From assembly GCA_964606385.1 (NCBI GenBank), contig CAZSFZ010000003.1, positions 1 through 64,000 of the forward strand: a stretch of DNA of 64,000 nt. Reading direction: 5' to 3'. This DNA comes from Aquincolibacterium sp964606385. Its GTDB lineage: Bacteria; Omnitrophota; Omnitrophia; Omnitrophales; Aquincolibacteriaceae. The notes beneath the pieces were generated by a model. It had not been told where the DNA came from. It searched no databases and worked only from the letters and a program-made list of their open reading frames with translations. A program made the position numbers and the translations under genes. Each line of letters opens with the position of its first letter. Position 1 is the stretch's first letter. Below, piece after piece: positions 14,555-22,342 of the stretch.

Positions 14555-16576
14555 ATGCCTAATATCCCTGAAAACAAAAAAACCGCCCGAAACGTCATTT
14601 TGGTCACGACCGCCATGTTGAGCTTTATCAGTTTTTGGCGGGCCGCAGCGATCGTTCTTTGCGACCTCGCATCCACGGCCTACTACATCGGAGGCATCGC
14701 GGAACAGGCCATCGGAAAAGCCGCGCCCTGGTTCATTCTGGGGGTCATGCTCTTTTCCTACACCGTCCGGGCCGTTTATATTGAATCCTGCAGCATGTTC
14801 GTGCGCGGCGGCGTGTACCGTGTCGTGAAGGAAGCCATGGGCGGCACGCTTGCCAAGCTTTCCGTCTCCGCTCTGATCTTTGATTATGTCCTCACAGGAC
14901 CGATCAGCGCTGTTTCGGCGGGGCAATACCTCGCGGGTCTTTTGAATGTCCTGTTACCGCGTTTTGAAATTCCTCTTCAAATCCCGCAGCTTTCTTTTTC
15001 CGTGGTGTTCGCGATCGCCGTAACGGTCTACTTTTGGTGGCAAAACACCAAGGGGGTCCATGAATCCAGCACCAAGGCCCTCAAGATCATGGGACTCACC
15101 ACGGTCATGGCGGTCATCTTGATCCTCTGGTGCGCGCTCACCCTCGCGGTCAAAGGCTTTCACCTTCCCCCTTTCGCGCCTGTTTTTTCAGAAGAATCGC
15201 TCGGGTGGCTTCACTCTTTCAGCGGGAAAATAGCCCCCCTCGGACTGATCGGTATCACGATCGCCTTCGGACACTCGCTCCTGGCCATGAGCGGCGAAGA
15301 ATCTCTGGCCCAGGTTTACCGGGAGATCGAGGCCCCCAAGCTCAAGAACCTGGAAAAGGCGGGTTTCATTATCTTCCTTTACAGTATGCTTCTGACATCA
15401 CTCGTCAGTTTCTTCGCGGTCATGATCATCCCGGATGCCGTACGGACCAGCGAATATTCCGGCAACCTGATCGGAGGGCTTACGATGTACCTGGTCGGGC
15501 CCGTGCCGGTCAAGATCCTTTTCCAGGCGTTCGTGGTCTTCGTGGGAGCCATGATCCTTTCGGGAGCCGTGAATACTTCGATCGTGGGTTCGAACGGCGT
15601 TTTAAATCGCTTGGGGGAAGACGGCATTCTCCCCGAAGCATTGCGCCATCCTCATCCCCGTTTCGGCACCTCTCACCGCATGATCACACTGGTCGCGGGG
15701 CTTCAGATCCTTACGATCCTCTTATGCCGGGGAGATATCTACGTGCTGGGCGAAGCGTATGCCTTCGGTGTGATCTGGAGTTTTGTCTTCAAATCGCTGG
15801 CGGTCCTGATGTTGCGCTATAAAGACCGGTCCCCGCGCGAATGGAAAGTCCCCGGAAATATCAAGATCTTGGGGATCGAAATCCCCTTGGGGCTTGTAGC
15901 GATCTTTGCCGTGCTTTTTTTAACAGCGTGTTGCAACTTACTGACCAAAAAAGTCGCGACGATCGCCGGAGCTGTCTTCACTTTGGCGTTTTTCTTTGTA
16001 TTTCTGATCTCCGAAAGAATCAATTCTCGCAAACGCCGGCAGGAAGAAGCAACGCTTCAGCATCAACACATTGACCGCGTCAACCTCAGTGAAATGGACC
16101 TCTTGACGCCGGAGACCTGCCGTCTGTCAAAACCTGAACGGACCGTCGTCGCGATCCGTTCGCCTCACAACCTTATCCATCTGGAGAGGGTTCTTGAGAC
16201 AGTCGACCCTGAAACAACGGATGTGATCGTTCTCACTTCCAAGGTCGCGCAAGGATTGCAACTGGAGGGATCTTTCGAAGAGCCGCAACCCCAGGACGAG
16301 CGATTGTTCACGCGCGTCATTTCCGTCGCTGAAAAAGTCGGGCGGCCCATTACTCTTTTGTCCGTTCCCACGAACGATCCTTACTATGTCATGGCCCGCG
16401 TCGCCTTTGACCTTAAGGCGCAACAACTGGTCCTCGGAAAATCCTTGAGATTTGCTCCGGAGGTTCAGATGGAAGAGATCGCCGTCGCCTGGGGATCGGT
16501 CACGCCGCGGGACGAAGTGCGCCCTTTGCGGATCCGGATCATTGCGGAAGAAAAAGAATATGAAGAAAGCCTTTAA
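14555..16576 (+). CDS. KimA/YdaO-like APC superfamily potassium (amino acid) transporter
   Basis: About 673 aa. The N-terminal two thirds are a 12-helix APC transporter: NVILVTTAMLSFISFWRAAA near the start, 'GPISAVSAGQYLAG' near 120, 'AFGHSLLAMSGEESLAQVYREIEAPKLKN' split as GHSLLAMSGEESLAQVYREI near 240. Residues ~520-673 form a universal-stress-protein-like cytoplasmic domain (RTVVAIRSPHNLIHLERVL). In Bacillus KimA this domain binds c-di-AMP and imports K+. The c-di-AMP riboswitch directly upstream supports the same role. ATG 14555 is chosen for GGGGGAT upstream; an in-frame ATG at 14495 adds an implausible segment. Confidence 0.9.
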   Translation: MPNIPENKKTARNVILVTTAMLSFISFWRAAAIVLCDLASTAYYIGGIAEQAIGKAAPWFILGVMLFSYTVRAVYIESCSMFVRGGVYRVVKEAMGGTLAKLSVSALIFDYVLTGPISAVSAGQYLAGLLNVLLPRFEIPLQIPQLSFSVVFAIAVTVYFWWQNTKGVHESSTKALKIMGLTTVMAVILILWCALTLAVKGFHLPPFAPVFSEESLGWLHSFSGKIAPLGLIGITIAFGHSLLAMSGEESLAQVYREIEAPKLKNLEKAGFIIFLYSMLLTSLVSFFAVMIIPDAVRTSEYSGNLIGGLTMYLVGPVPVKILFQAFVVFVGAMILSGAVNTSIVGSNGVLNRLGEDGILPEALRHPHPRFGTSHRMITLVAGLQILTILLCRGDIYVLGEAYAFGVIWSFVFKSLAVLMLRYKDRSPREWKVPGNIKILGIEIPLGLVAIFAVLFLTACCNLLTKKVATIAGAVFTLAFFFVFLISERINSRKRRQEEATLQHQHIDRVNLSEMDLLTPETCRLSKPERTVVAIRSPHNLIHLERVLETVDPETTDVIVLTSKVAQGLQLEGSFEEPQPQDERLFTRVISVAEKVGRPITLLSVPTNDPYYVMARVAFDLKAQQLVLGKSLRFAPEVQMEEIAVAWGSVTPRDEVRPLRIRIIAEEKEYEESL

Positions 16577-16629
16577 AACGACAGGGCAAGGATCTTAAAA
16601 ACTTTATCGCCGCTCCCGCAAGCCGTCCG

Positions 16630-17007
16630 TCAAGAGGCTTGCGGCAACCGAAAGATCTCTTCGATAGCTTTGATAAGCGCGGGCTTGTCAGACCACTTGA
16701 CGAAATAGCCCGCGATGCCTTCCATCTTGAAAAGGTCCCGCATGGGCTCAAAACCGGTCAGGATCATGACGGGGATCCTTTTGACCTCCCAGTCGTATTT
16801 CATCTCCCGGACAAACGTGAACCCGTCCATTTCGGGCATCTTGATGTCGAGAAGGACCAGATCGGGTTTTTCGGATTTAAGCTTCTTGAAGCCTTCTTCG
16901 CCGTTTGGGGCGAGGATGACGTTATAACCCTTGGATTTGAGTTCCAGGCTGATCAGCTTGGCAAATTCCTCATCGTCGTCGACGATCAGGATCTTTTTAT
17001 CCGGCAC
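16630..17007 (-). CDS. Single-domain response regulator (CheY-like receiver)
   Basis: About 125 aa, a receiver domain only. Residues: acidic pair D10-D12 in LIVDDDEE, phospho-acceptor D54 in LVLLDIKMPEMDG, T84 in VMILTGF, K104 in YFVKWSDKP. There is no output domain, so it must act through a partner. No histidine kinase is in the window. The GTG at 17007 has GGAGG 8 nt upstream and is preferred to the GTG at 17016, which overlaps that site. It converges with the KimA-like gene; a hairpin CCGCAAGCC/GGCTTGCGG spans the gene end near 16616..16644. Confidence 0.9.
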   Translation of the reverse strand: MPDKKILIVDDDEEFAKLISLELKSKGYNVILAPNGEEGFKKLKSEKPDLVLLDIKMPEMDGFTFVREMKYDWEVKRIPVMILTGFEPMRDLFKMEGIAGYFVKWSDKPALIKAIEEIFRLPQAS

Positions 17008-17085
17008 GGCTTTCACCTCCGGGACCCGTCAGGTTCCCCGTTTCTGCCAGCTCTTCCTACTACAAGTATACACGATGATCAAAGA

Positions 17086-18315
17086 TTAAGCGCTATTTCG
17101 AACCATCCCCTTGGACCGCCCCAAGACGCGGGAAAGCAGCATGGAAACCACAGTATCGCCTGTGGAATTGACCATCGTCGCGGGAGGATCCACCAAAGTC
17201 CCCACCATGGAAATAAGCGGCAGTGCCTCCGGGGGAAACCCGTAAAGCGTGACGATCAAAAGCTCCCCCAGGAACCCCCCGCCCGGGATCCCGCTCATGA
17301 CCATCCCGCTCAGGATCGCGATGCCGATCGCCGTCACGATCGTCCCCGCGCCCGCGAACGGCATTCCGAAAAAGGCGAAAAGCAACGATATCTTCACGAT
17401 CGCGGCCATGCAGGTGCCGTCCATATGAATCGTGGCGCCGATCGGGATCACAATGCGGCTGATATCTTTCGGAACGCCGATCTTATCCGCAGCTTCAAGG
17501 TTCGACGGAACTGCCGCCAAGCTGCTTCCGGTGCCCCATGCCGTGAGCGCGGGAGTCAGGATATTCCCCCAGAACCGACGGAATCCTTCCCTGCCGCCGG
17601 CTAAAAACACATAGATCGAAAACCCGATAAAAAAATAAAGCAGCGCGAGCGGGTAATAAACCGCCACGACCCGGAGGTAGGAACCCAGAAGACCGGACCC
17701 GAGCGTCCCGACCAGATAAGCGAAATAAGCTCCCAAACCGACCGGCGCGTAAAACATGATGAGATGGATCAGTTTCATCATGACCTTGTTCCCGGAAGAA
17801 AGGAAATTTACGAAGGGTTTCCCGTCTTCCTTGGACAGTGAGGCCGCGAGCCCCACGAGGATCGCGAAAAAGATCAAGGCGAGCATATTCTGTTTCGAAA
17901 GCAGGTGCGTAAAATCCGTGACCGTGAAGGCCTTGACGATATCGCCGAACGCCTTGGTGGCCGCGACTTCCGTCTGAAGATTGAGCGTGGCGTGGTCCGC
18001 CAGAACCGGCGGGAAGATCGTGACCCCGAATACCATGAGTAAGGACGAAAGAATGCCCGTCGCGATAAACAGAAGGATCATGCCGCTCATGATCCTGCCG
18101 AGACGATGCAAATCGGACATTTCGGCGATCGCCGACGAGATCGAAAAGAAAACCAGCGGCACGACCGCCGTGAAAAGGAGGTTCAGGAAAATATCGCCGA
18201 GCGGTTTGACGACCGCGATCTTCTCTTTGAAGAGAACGCCCAGCCCCGCCCCCAAAGCGATGGAAGCGAGCAGAAGGATCGGAAAGGAATAATTTTTAAG
18301 AAAATTGTTTTTCAT
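17086..18315 (-). CDS. Sodium/proton-dicarboxylate symporter (DAACS family)
   Basis: 409 aa with eight or so helices plus re-entrant loops. Family motifs: AVVPLVFFSISSAIAEM near residue 50, 'WGTGSSLAAVPSNLEAAD' near 260 (serine-rich hairpin 1), 'IPIGATIHMDGTCMAA' near 290, 'GIPGGGFLGELLIV' near 340, and 'DPPATMVNSTGDTVVSM' near 375. It imports C4-dicarboxylates or glutamate/aspartate with Na+ or H+. It diverges from the MFS gene; a dispersed palindromic repeat lies just upstream. Confidence 0.93.
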   Translation of the reverse strand: MKNNFLKNYSFPILLLASIALGAGLGVLFKEKIAVVKPLGDIFLNLLFTAVVPLVFFSISSAIAEMSDLHRLGRIMSGMILLFIATGILSSLLMVFGVTIFPPVLADHATLNLQTEVAATKAFGDIVKAFTVTDFTHLLSKQNMLALIFFAILVGLAASLSKEDGKPFVNFLSSGNKVMMKLIHLIMFYAPVGLGAYFAYLVGTLGSGLLGSYLRVVAVYYPLALLYFFIGFSIYVFLAGGREGFRRFWGNILTPALTAWGTGSSLAAVPSNLEAADKIGVPKDISRIVIPIGATIHMDGTCMAAIVKISLLFAFFGMPFAGAGTIVTAIGIAILSGMVMSGIPGGGFLGELLIVTLYGFPPEALPLISMVGTLVDPPATMVNSTGDTVVSMLLSRVLGRSKGMVRNSA

Positions 18316-18324
18316 TATTTCCCT

Positions 18325-18396
18325 CGGGAAACGGGGAACGGGTAACGGGGAACGAAAAAAACTTGCGTTCTCCGTTTGCCGACGGGCGTTCCCCTG
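18325..18396. repeat. Dispersed palindromic repeat, copy 2
   Basis: GGGAAACGGGGAACGGG and AACGGGGAACG on the left face GGGCGTTCCCC on the right. It is the same family as copies at 3359, 42530, 45906, 48454 and 56539. It lies a few bases upstream of the DAACS symporter start. Confidence 0.7.
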
Positions 18397-18459
18397 TCAG
18401 CACGTTGCGCCGCCACATTCTATTTGATTTCCCCATAAAAATCAGTAAGCTTCCACCAC

Positions 18460-18495
18460 AACCCCGGAGGTTGGATTTATCCAACCTCCGGGGTT
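18460..18495 (+). promoter_or_regulatory. Perfect 17-bp inverted repeat before the MFS gene
   Basis: AACCCCGGAGGTTGGAT is repeated inverted after a 2-nt loop. No T-run follows, so it is not a standard terminator, and no plus-strand gene ends upstream. It ends 12 bp before the ATG, next to the GGAGAGG ribosome site, so it could be an operator or a leader hairpin. Confidence 0.55.
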
Positions 18496-18507
18496 GGAGA
18501 GGTCACT

Positions 18508-19728
18508 ATGGATCAAAACAAAAGAAAAGCCCTTCAGCTCATCCTTCTCTTCGGTCTCGTAAGTCTTTTCGGAGACATCATTTACGAAGGGGCGCGGAGC
18601 GTGAACGGCCCCTATCTCAAGGTCCTCGGAGCGAACGCCCTCGTCGTCGGATTTATCGCCGGCCTCGGGGAATTCATGGGCTACGGCATCCGCCTTCTTT
18701 CGGGATATTTCTCGGACAAAACCAAATCCTACTGGTTCTTCACGATCCTGGGATACGCCCTGCTCATCAGCGTTCCGCTTCTCGCCCTGACCGGCATCTG
18801 GAAGATCGCGGCGCTTCTCATCGTGATCGAGAGGATCGGCAAGGCTATCCGGAGCCCCGCCAAAGACACGATCCTCTCCCAGGCCACGAAGCAGGTCGGC
18901 ACCGGTTTCGGGTTCGGCCTCAATGAAGCCATGGACCAGATCGGCGCGATCGTCGGCCCCCTTCTTTTCACGGTAGCGTTCATGGGAGCGACGCACGCCG
19001 AAAAAGGCCTCCGCGATTACCAGCAGGGCTACCACCTGCTCTGGCTGCCGTTCTTTTTCCTGATGGCCTGCGTGCTTTTCGCTTACTGGAAAACGCCGAA
19101 CCCCGAAACGCTTGAGACCGCCGTCAAAAAAACCGAATCCGAGCATCTGCCGAAGATCTTCTGGCTTTATACCGCTTTCAGTTTCTTCGCCACGATGGGT
19201 TTTGTGAGTTTTGTCCTCATGGCTTATCACTTCAAGGCACAGCACGTGCTCTCCGACGCCCAGATCCCTCTTTTTTACGCGATCGCTATGGGCGTGGATG
19301 GCGCCGCGGCGCTTGTGATCGGAAAGATCTATGACGGCATGAAGGAAAAACAAAAGCATGAATGGGCCGGCATCGGGACGCTCCTCATGATCCCGGTCCT
19401 TTCGATCGCGATCCCTTTTCTCTGCTTCACGACCACCCCCTGGATCGCCATCGTGAGCATCATGCTCTGGGGCATCGTCATGGCGGGCCATGAGACCATC
19501 ATGAAATCCGCCATTGCGGACATCACGCCTTTGAAAAAACGGGGCACGGGCTACGGCATCCTGAACGTGGCTTACGGCCTCGCGATGCTTATCGGCGGCG
19601 TGGTGATGGGCTTCCTCTACGACCGCTCGCTTCCCACCCTTATGATCGGCGTTGCAGCGCTTGAGGTCATCTCCCTGCCCTTCTTTTTCGCGATGAAACG
19701 GGAAGTCGCGAGATCAGCCTCCGCTTAA
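18508..19728 (+). CDS. Major facilitator superfamily transporter
   Basis: 406 aa with about 12 helices. The MFS loop motif is recognisable after helix 2 (YGIRLLSGYFSDKTKSYW, containing G-x3-D-K-x-K). 'GKAIRSPAKDTILSQAT' near residue 110 and 'LNEAMDQIGAIVGPLLF' near 137 are typical of drug/metabolite efflux types with multidrug-like helix 5. The substrate is unknown. GGAGAGG precedes the ATG. It is flanked by the divergent symporter and by the MsrB-MsrA gene on the same strand. Confidence 0.9.
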   Translation: MDQNKRKALQLILLFGLVSLFGDIIYEGARSVNGPYLKVLGANALVVGFIAGLGEFMGYGIRLLSGYFSDKTKSYWFFTILGYALLISVPLLALTGIWKIAALLIVIERIGKAIRSPAKDTILSQATKQVGTGFGFGLNEAMDQIGAIVGPLLFTVAFMGATHAEKGLRDYQQGYHLLWLPFFFLMACVLFAYWKTPNPETLETAVKKTESEHLPKIFWLYTAFSFFATMGFVSFVLMAYHFKAQHVLSDAQIPLFYAIAMGVDGAAALVIGKIYDGMKEKQKHEWAGIGTLLMIPVLSIAIPFLCFTTTPWIAIVSIMLWGIVMAGHETIMKSAIADITPLKKRGTGYGILNVAYGLAMLIGGVVMGFLYDRSLPTLMIGVAALEVISLPFFFAMKREVARSASA

Positions 19729-19796
19729 AGACCCTAGCTCATCGCCTATAGCTAGAGTCTATAAGCTGTAGGCCCGCTGGGGTGGTACAATATTCC

Positions 19797-20861
19797 ATGC
19801 GAAAGATATTTTATGGCATCCTGATCGGCTGCGTCCTGTTCGGACCCGTGGAGGGTTTTGCGATGGCAAAAAAAGAAAAACCGAAGCCGGCTTCCGGCAT
19901 GCTCTGTTCCCTGCCTCCGAGCGACGCGGAGCTCAAAAAGATCCTCAGCCCCGAGCAATACGAGGTCATGCGCAAGAACGGCACTGAAGCCCCTTTTAAG
20001 AATGAATACTGGAACAATCACCGGCCCGGTATCTATGTCGACAGGATCACGGGAGAACCTCTCTTCAGCTCCATCGATAAATTCGATTCGGGGACCGGAT
20101 GGCCAAGTTTTACCCGACCGATCGATAAATCCAGTATCGTCGAGAAAAGCGATACAACGCACGGAATGATCCGTATTGAAGCGCGCTCAAAAAAAGGCGA
20201 TTCCCATCTCGGCCACATTTTCCCGGACGGCCCCCAGCCTACAGGGCTCCGCTATTGCATCAACTCAGCTTCGCTCAGGTTCATCCCGCTGGAAGAGATG
20301 GAAAAAGAAGGTTATGGCGACTATTTAAAACTTTTCGGACAGGAAGCAAAAAATCCTCCCGCCGCCCCAAGCGGAACAGCTCAGACCGCGATCTTTGCAG
20401 GGGGATGTTTCTGGGGAACGGAATATGCCTTTAGAAAAATACCGGGGGTTTTAAAGACCACGGTCGGTTATACGGGTGGGCATACCGAAAACCCCACATA
20501 TGAACAAGTTTGCTCTCATGCGACCGGCCACGCGGAAGCGGTCGAGGTGGAGTTCGATCCGTCAAAGGTCTCTTACCAGAAATTACTCGAGGCGTTCTTC
20601 GCCATGCATGATCCGACCACGCTGAACCGGCAAGGGCCCGATATTGGGGATCAATACCGCTCAGCGGTCTTTTTTAATTCCGCCGAACAAGAAAAAGAAG
20701 CGAAGGATCTAACGGAGAAGTTACAGCGATCCGGGAAATTCAAGAAACCCATCGTCACCGAGATCGTTCCGGCGAAAGAATTCTATCCCGCGGAAGATTA
20801 CCACCAGCAGTACTTCGAGAAGACCGGCCAAAAGCCTCAGTGCCATCTGCCTAGAGACTGA
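19797..20861 (+). CDS. Exported methionine sulfoxide reductase, MsrB-MsrA fusion
   Basis: About 354 aa. Residues 1-22 form a signal peptide (MRKIFYGILIGCVLFG). The MsrB domain (~35-165) has FDSGTGWPSF, GHIFPDGP and the catalytic Cys in RYCINSASL; the usual two CxxC zinc pairs are absent. The MsrA domain (~190-354) has the catalytic GGCFWGTE, 'GYTGGHTENPTYEQVCSH' and 'DPTTLNRQGPDIGDQYRS'. Together they repair both methionine sulfoxide epimers, here outside the cytoplasm. The ATG at 19797 begins the signal peptide; GTG 19782 is an alternative. Confidence 0.93.
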   Translation: MRKIFYGILIGCVLFGPVEGFAMAKKEKPKPASGMLCSLPPSDAELKKILSPEQYEVMRKNGTEAPFKNEYWNNHRPGIYVDRITGEPLFSSIDKFDSGTGWPSFTRPIDKSSIVEKSDTTHGMIRIEARSKKGDSHLGHIFPDGPQPTGLRYCINSASLRFIPLEEMEKEGYGDYLKLFGQEAKNPPAAPSGTAQTAIFAGGCFWGTEYAFRKIPGVLKTTVGYTGGHTENPTYEQVCSHATGHAEAVEVEFDPSKVSYQKLLEAFFAMHDPTTLNRQGPDIGDQYRSAVFFNSAEQEKEAKDLTEKLQRSGKFKKPIVTEIVPAKEFYPAEDYHQQYFEKTGQKPQCHLPRD

Positions 20862-20884
20862 TTCAGCTTAAAGCCTAAATCAGC

Positions 20885-21733
20885 TCATTCCGTACAATCA
20901 ACCGGCAGAGCTAATAGTTTCGGCCAGGCTTCTACCCAGCCGTTCACATGATCCGCGCCCTCGACCTCTCGAATATGGACACAAGAGCTGTTTCCCGACT
21001 TTCCCAAAAAATTCTCAGCGAGGAAGGACGGAACGATCGGGTCTTCGGAGCCCGTAAAGTGATATTGAGGGATAGCTTTTAATGGCCCGGCCACGCTCAT
21101 GGGGCCCATCGCTCCTTCGGCCATCGGACTTACTTCGTGATGTTCCGTAAAGCCTTCCAGATCCAGATTCCCCGCGACCGTCCGCAGGCTTTTCACATCC
21201 GCTCGCCTTGACGCCACCACCGCCGCGACCGTGCCGCCGCCGGAATACCCGATCAGGTGGATCCCGGAACTTTGAGTATCCTTCACGAACTTGTCGATAG
21301 CCTGATCCATGGAATCCATCACCTCCCCCGAAAAGCGTTTGTCCGTCCAGTAGGCCTCATCCTCGCAGGCAGGGTTCATTTCCATGGGCGTGTACTGGCA
21401 AGGACGGGCGAGATAGACCACATTCAGCGCGGGATCTTCCGCCGCAAGCTCAAGCGCCACGGGACGGCGCGGCGTCGGGTCTCCTGAAACGCGATTGCGT
21501 GTCACCCAGGCATAGCCGTCGCCTTCTATATAGATATGCAGGTCTTTGCCGGGTTCGTTCACGCGGGAATAAGCGGTGATCAGAAAGGGCTGGGTGCGGA
21601 TCCTGCTCCGGTGGAGCCCTGCCCCTTGCGCGATCGTGTCCGCGGCCGAAAGCCGCTCCGCTCCGGAAGGAACCGTCAAACATCCCGTTAAAAGAAAAGG
21701 GAGGATGACTGTTGTTAAAAGCTTCCGTTTCAT
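20885..21733 (-). CDS. Alpha/beta-hydrolase lipoprotein
   Basis: 282 aa. The lipobox LLTGC at residues 14-18 predicts a lipoprotein. The nucleophile elbow is GYSGG near residue 163, with a candidate acid in GSEDPIVPS and the His in EGADHVNGW near 265. 'LHIYIEGDGYAW' near 65 is the first strand region. The fold is clear, the substrate is not. It overlaps the upstream membrane-protein gene by one base (TGATG), so they are translationally coupled. Confidence 0.85.
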   Translation of the reverse strand: MKRKLLTTVILPFLLTGCLTVPSGAERLSAADTIAQGAGLHRSRIRTQPFLITAYSRVNEPGKDLHIYIEGDGYAWVTRNRVSGDPTPRRPVALELAAEDPALNVVYLARPCQYTPMEMNPACEDEAYWTDKRFSGEVMDSMDQAIDKFVKDTQSSGIHLIGYSGGGTVAAVVASRRADVKSLRTVAGNLDLEGFTEHHEVSPMAEGAMGPMSVAGPLKAIPQYHFTGSEDPIVPSFLAENFLGKSGNSSCVHIREVEGADHVNGWVEAWPKLLALPVDCTE

Positions 21734-22281
21734 CAGACTCCGGCCTCGGGACTATGTTTCTCCTCGCCAACGCTGCGGATCCCCAAATAAACGGAAGCGA
21801 GGATCACCATAAAGCCGGTAAACCAAACCGTATTTCCGATGAATTGGTCCAGTTCCAGTAATCCGGCGCGGCCCAGGATCGAGTTCCAGTCATGTCCGGT
21901 AACACCGGTGCCAAGGATCGTGTCGTAGATATTGCCGGTGGTCAGCGGCAGCACCCGGGCCCTGGCGTCTTTGATGTAAGGAGCGATATTGAAAAAATTC
22001 TGCCCGAACCAGACGAGCATCACATAGACCGCAAAAGTATCTTTTCTCTTGAAAAAATGGGCCGCGAGCATCGCCGGAAAAAGAAGCTGCATCAACGTCC
22101 CGCCCCAGAGCCCGAGGTATTGGCCGAAGTAACCAAAGATGAAATGACCGCCTTCATGGATCAGCAGATTAGCCCCATCGATCAAACTCCAACCCTTGGG
22201 CATCAAACCAACATAAATAAAGTAGCCACCCAAACCCAGGATCACGGCCTGCTTCAAGAGGATCTTCATAGAGAGGGACAT
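21733..22281 (-). CDS. Membrane protein with HEGGH metalloprotease-like motif
   Basis: 182 aa with about four to five transmembrane segments. LIHEGGHFIFGYFGQYLG near residue 40 contains an HExxH motif inside a hydrophobic region, as in M50-like membrane zinc proteases, and 'TLMQLLFPAML' follows. A third ligand (such as NxxPxxxLDG) is not obvious; NIAPYIKDAR is the nearest. It is probably an uncharacterised M50-like family protein. It is coupled to the lipoprotein hydrolase gene. Confidence 0.7.
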   Translation of the reverse strand: MSLSMKILLKQAVILGLGGYFIYVGLMPKGWSLIDGANLLIHEGGHFIFGYFGQYLGLWGGTLMQLLFPAMLAAHFFKRKDTFAVYVMLVWFGQNFFNIAPYIKDARARVLPLTTGNIYDTILGTGVTGHDWNSILGRAGLLELDQFIGNTVWFTGFMVILASVYLGIRSVGEEKHSPEAGV

Positions 22282-22283
22282 CT

Positions 22284-22321
22284 TAAAACAAAAAAGCCCG
22301 CATCACAAGGATGCGGGCTTT
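22284..22321 (-). terminator. Rho-independent terminator after autotransporter 1
   Basis: On the minus strand AAAGCCCGCAT, a 7-nt loop and ATGCGGGCTTT are followed by TTTTGTTTT. It lies 21 bp after the autotransporter stop and just before the start of the HEGGH gene. Confidence 0.9.
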
Positions 22322-22342
22322 AAAGTGGACGAGCCTTAGATC

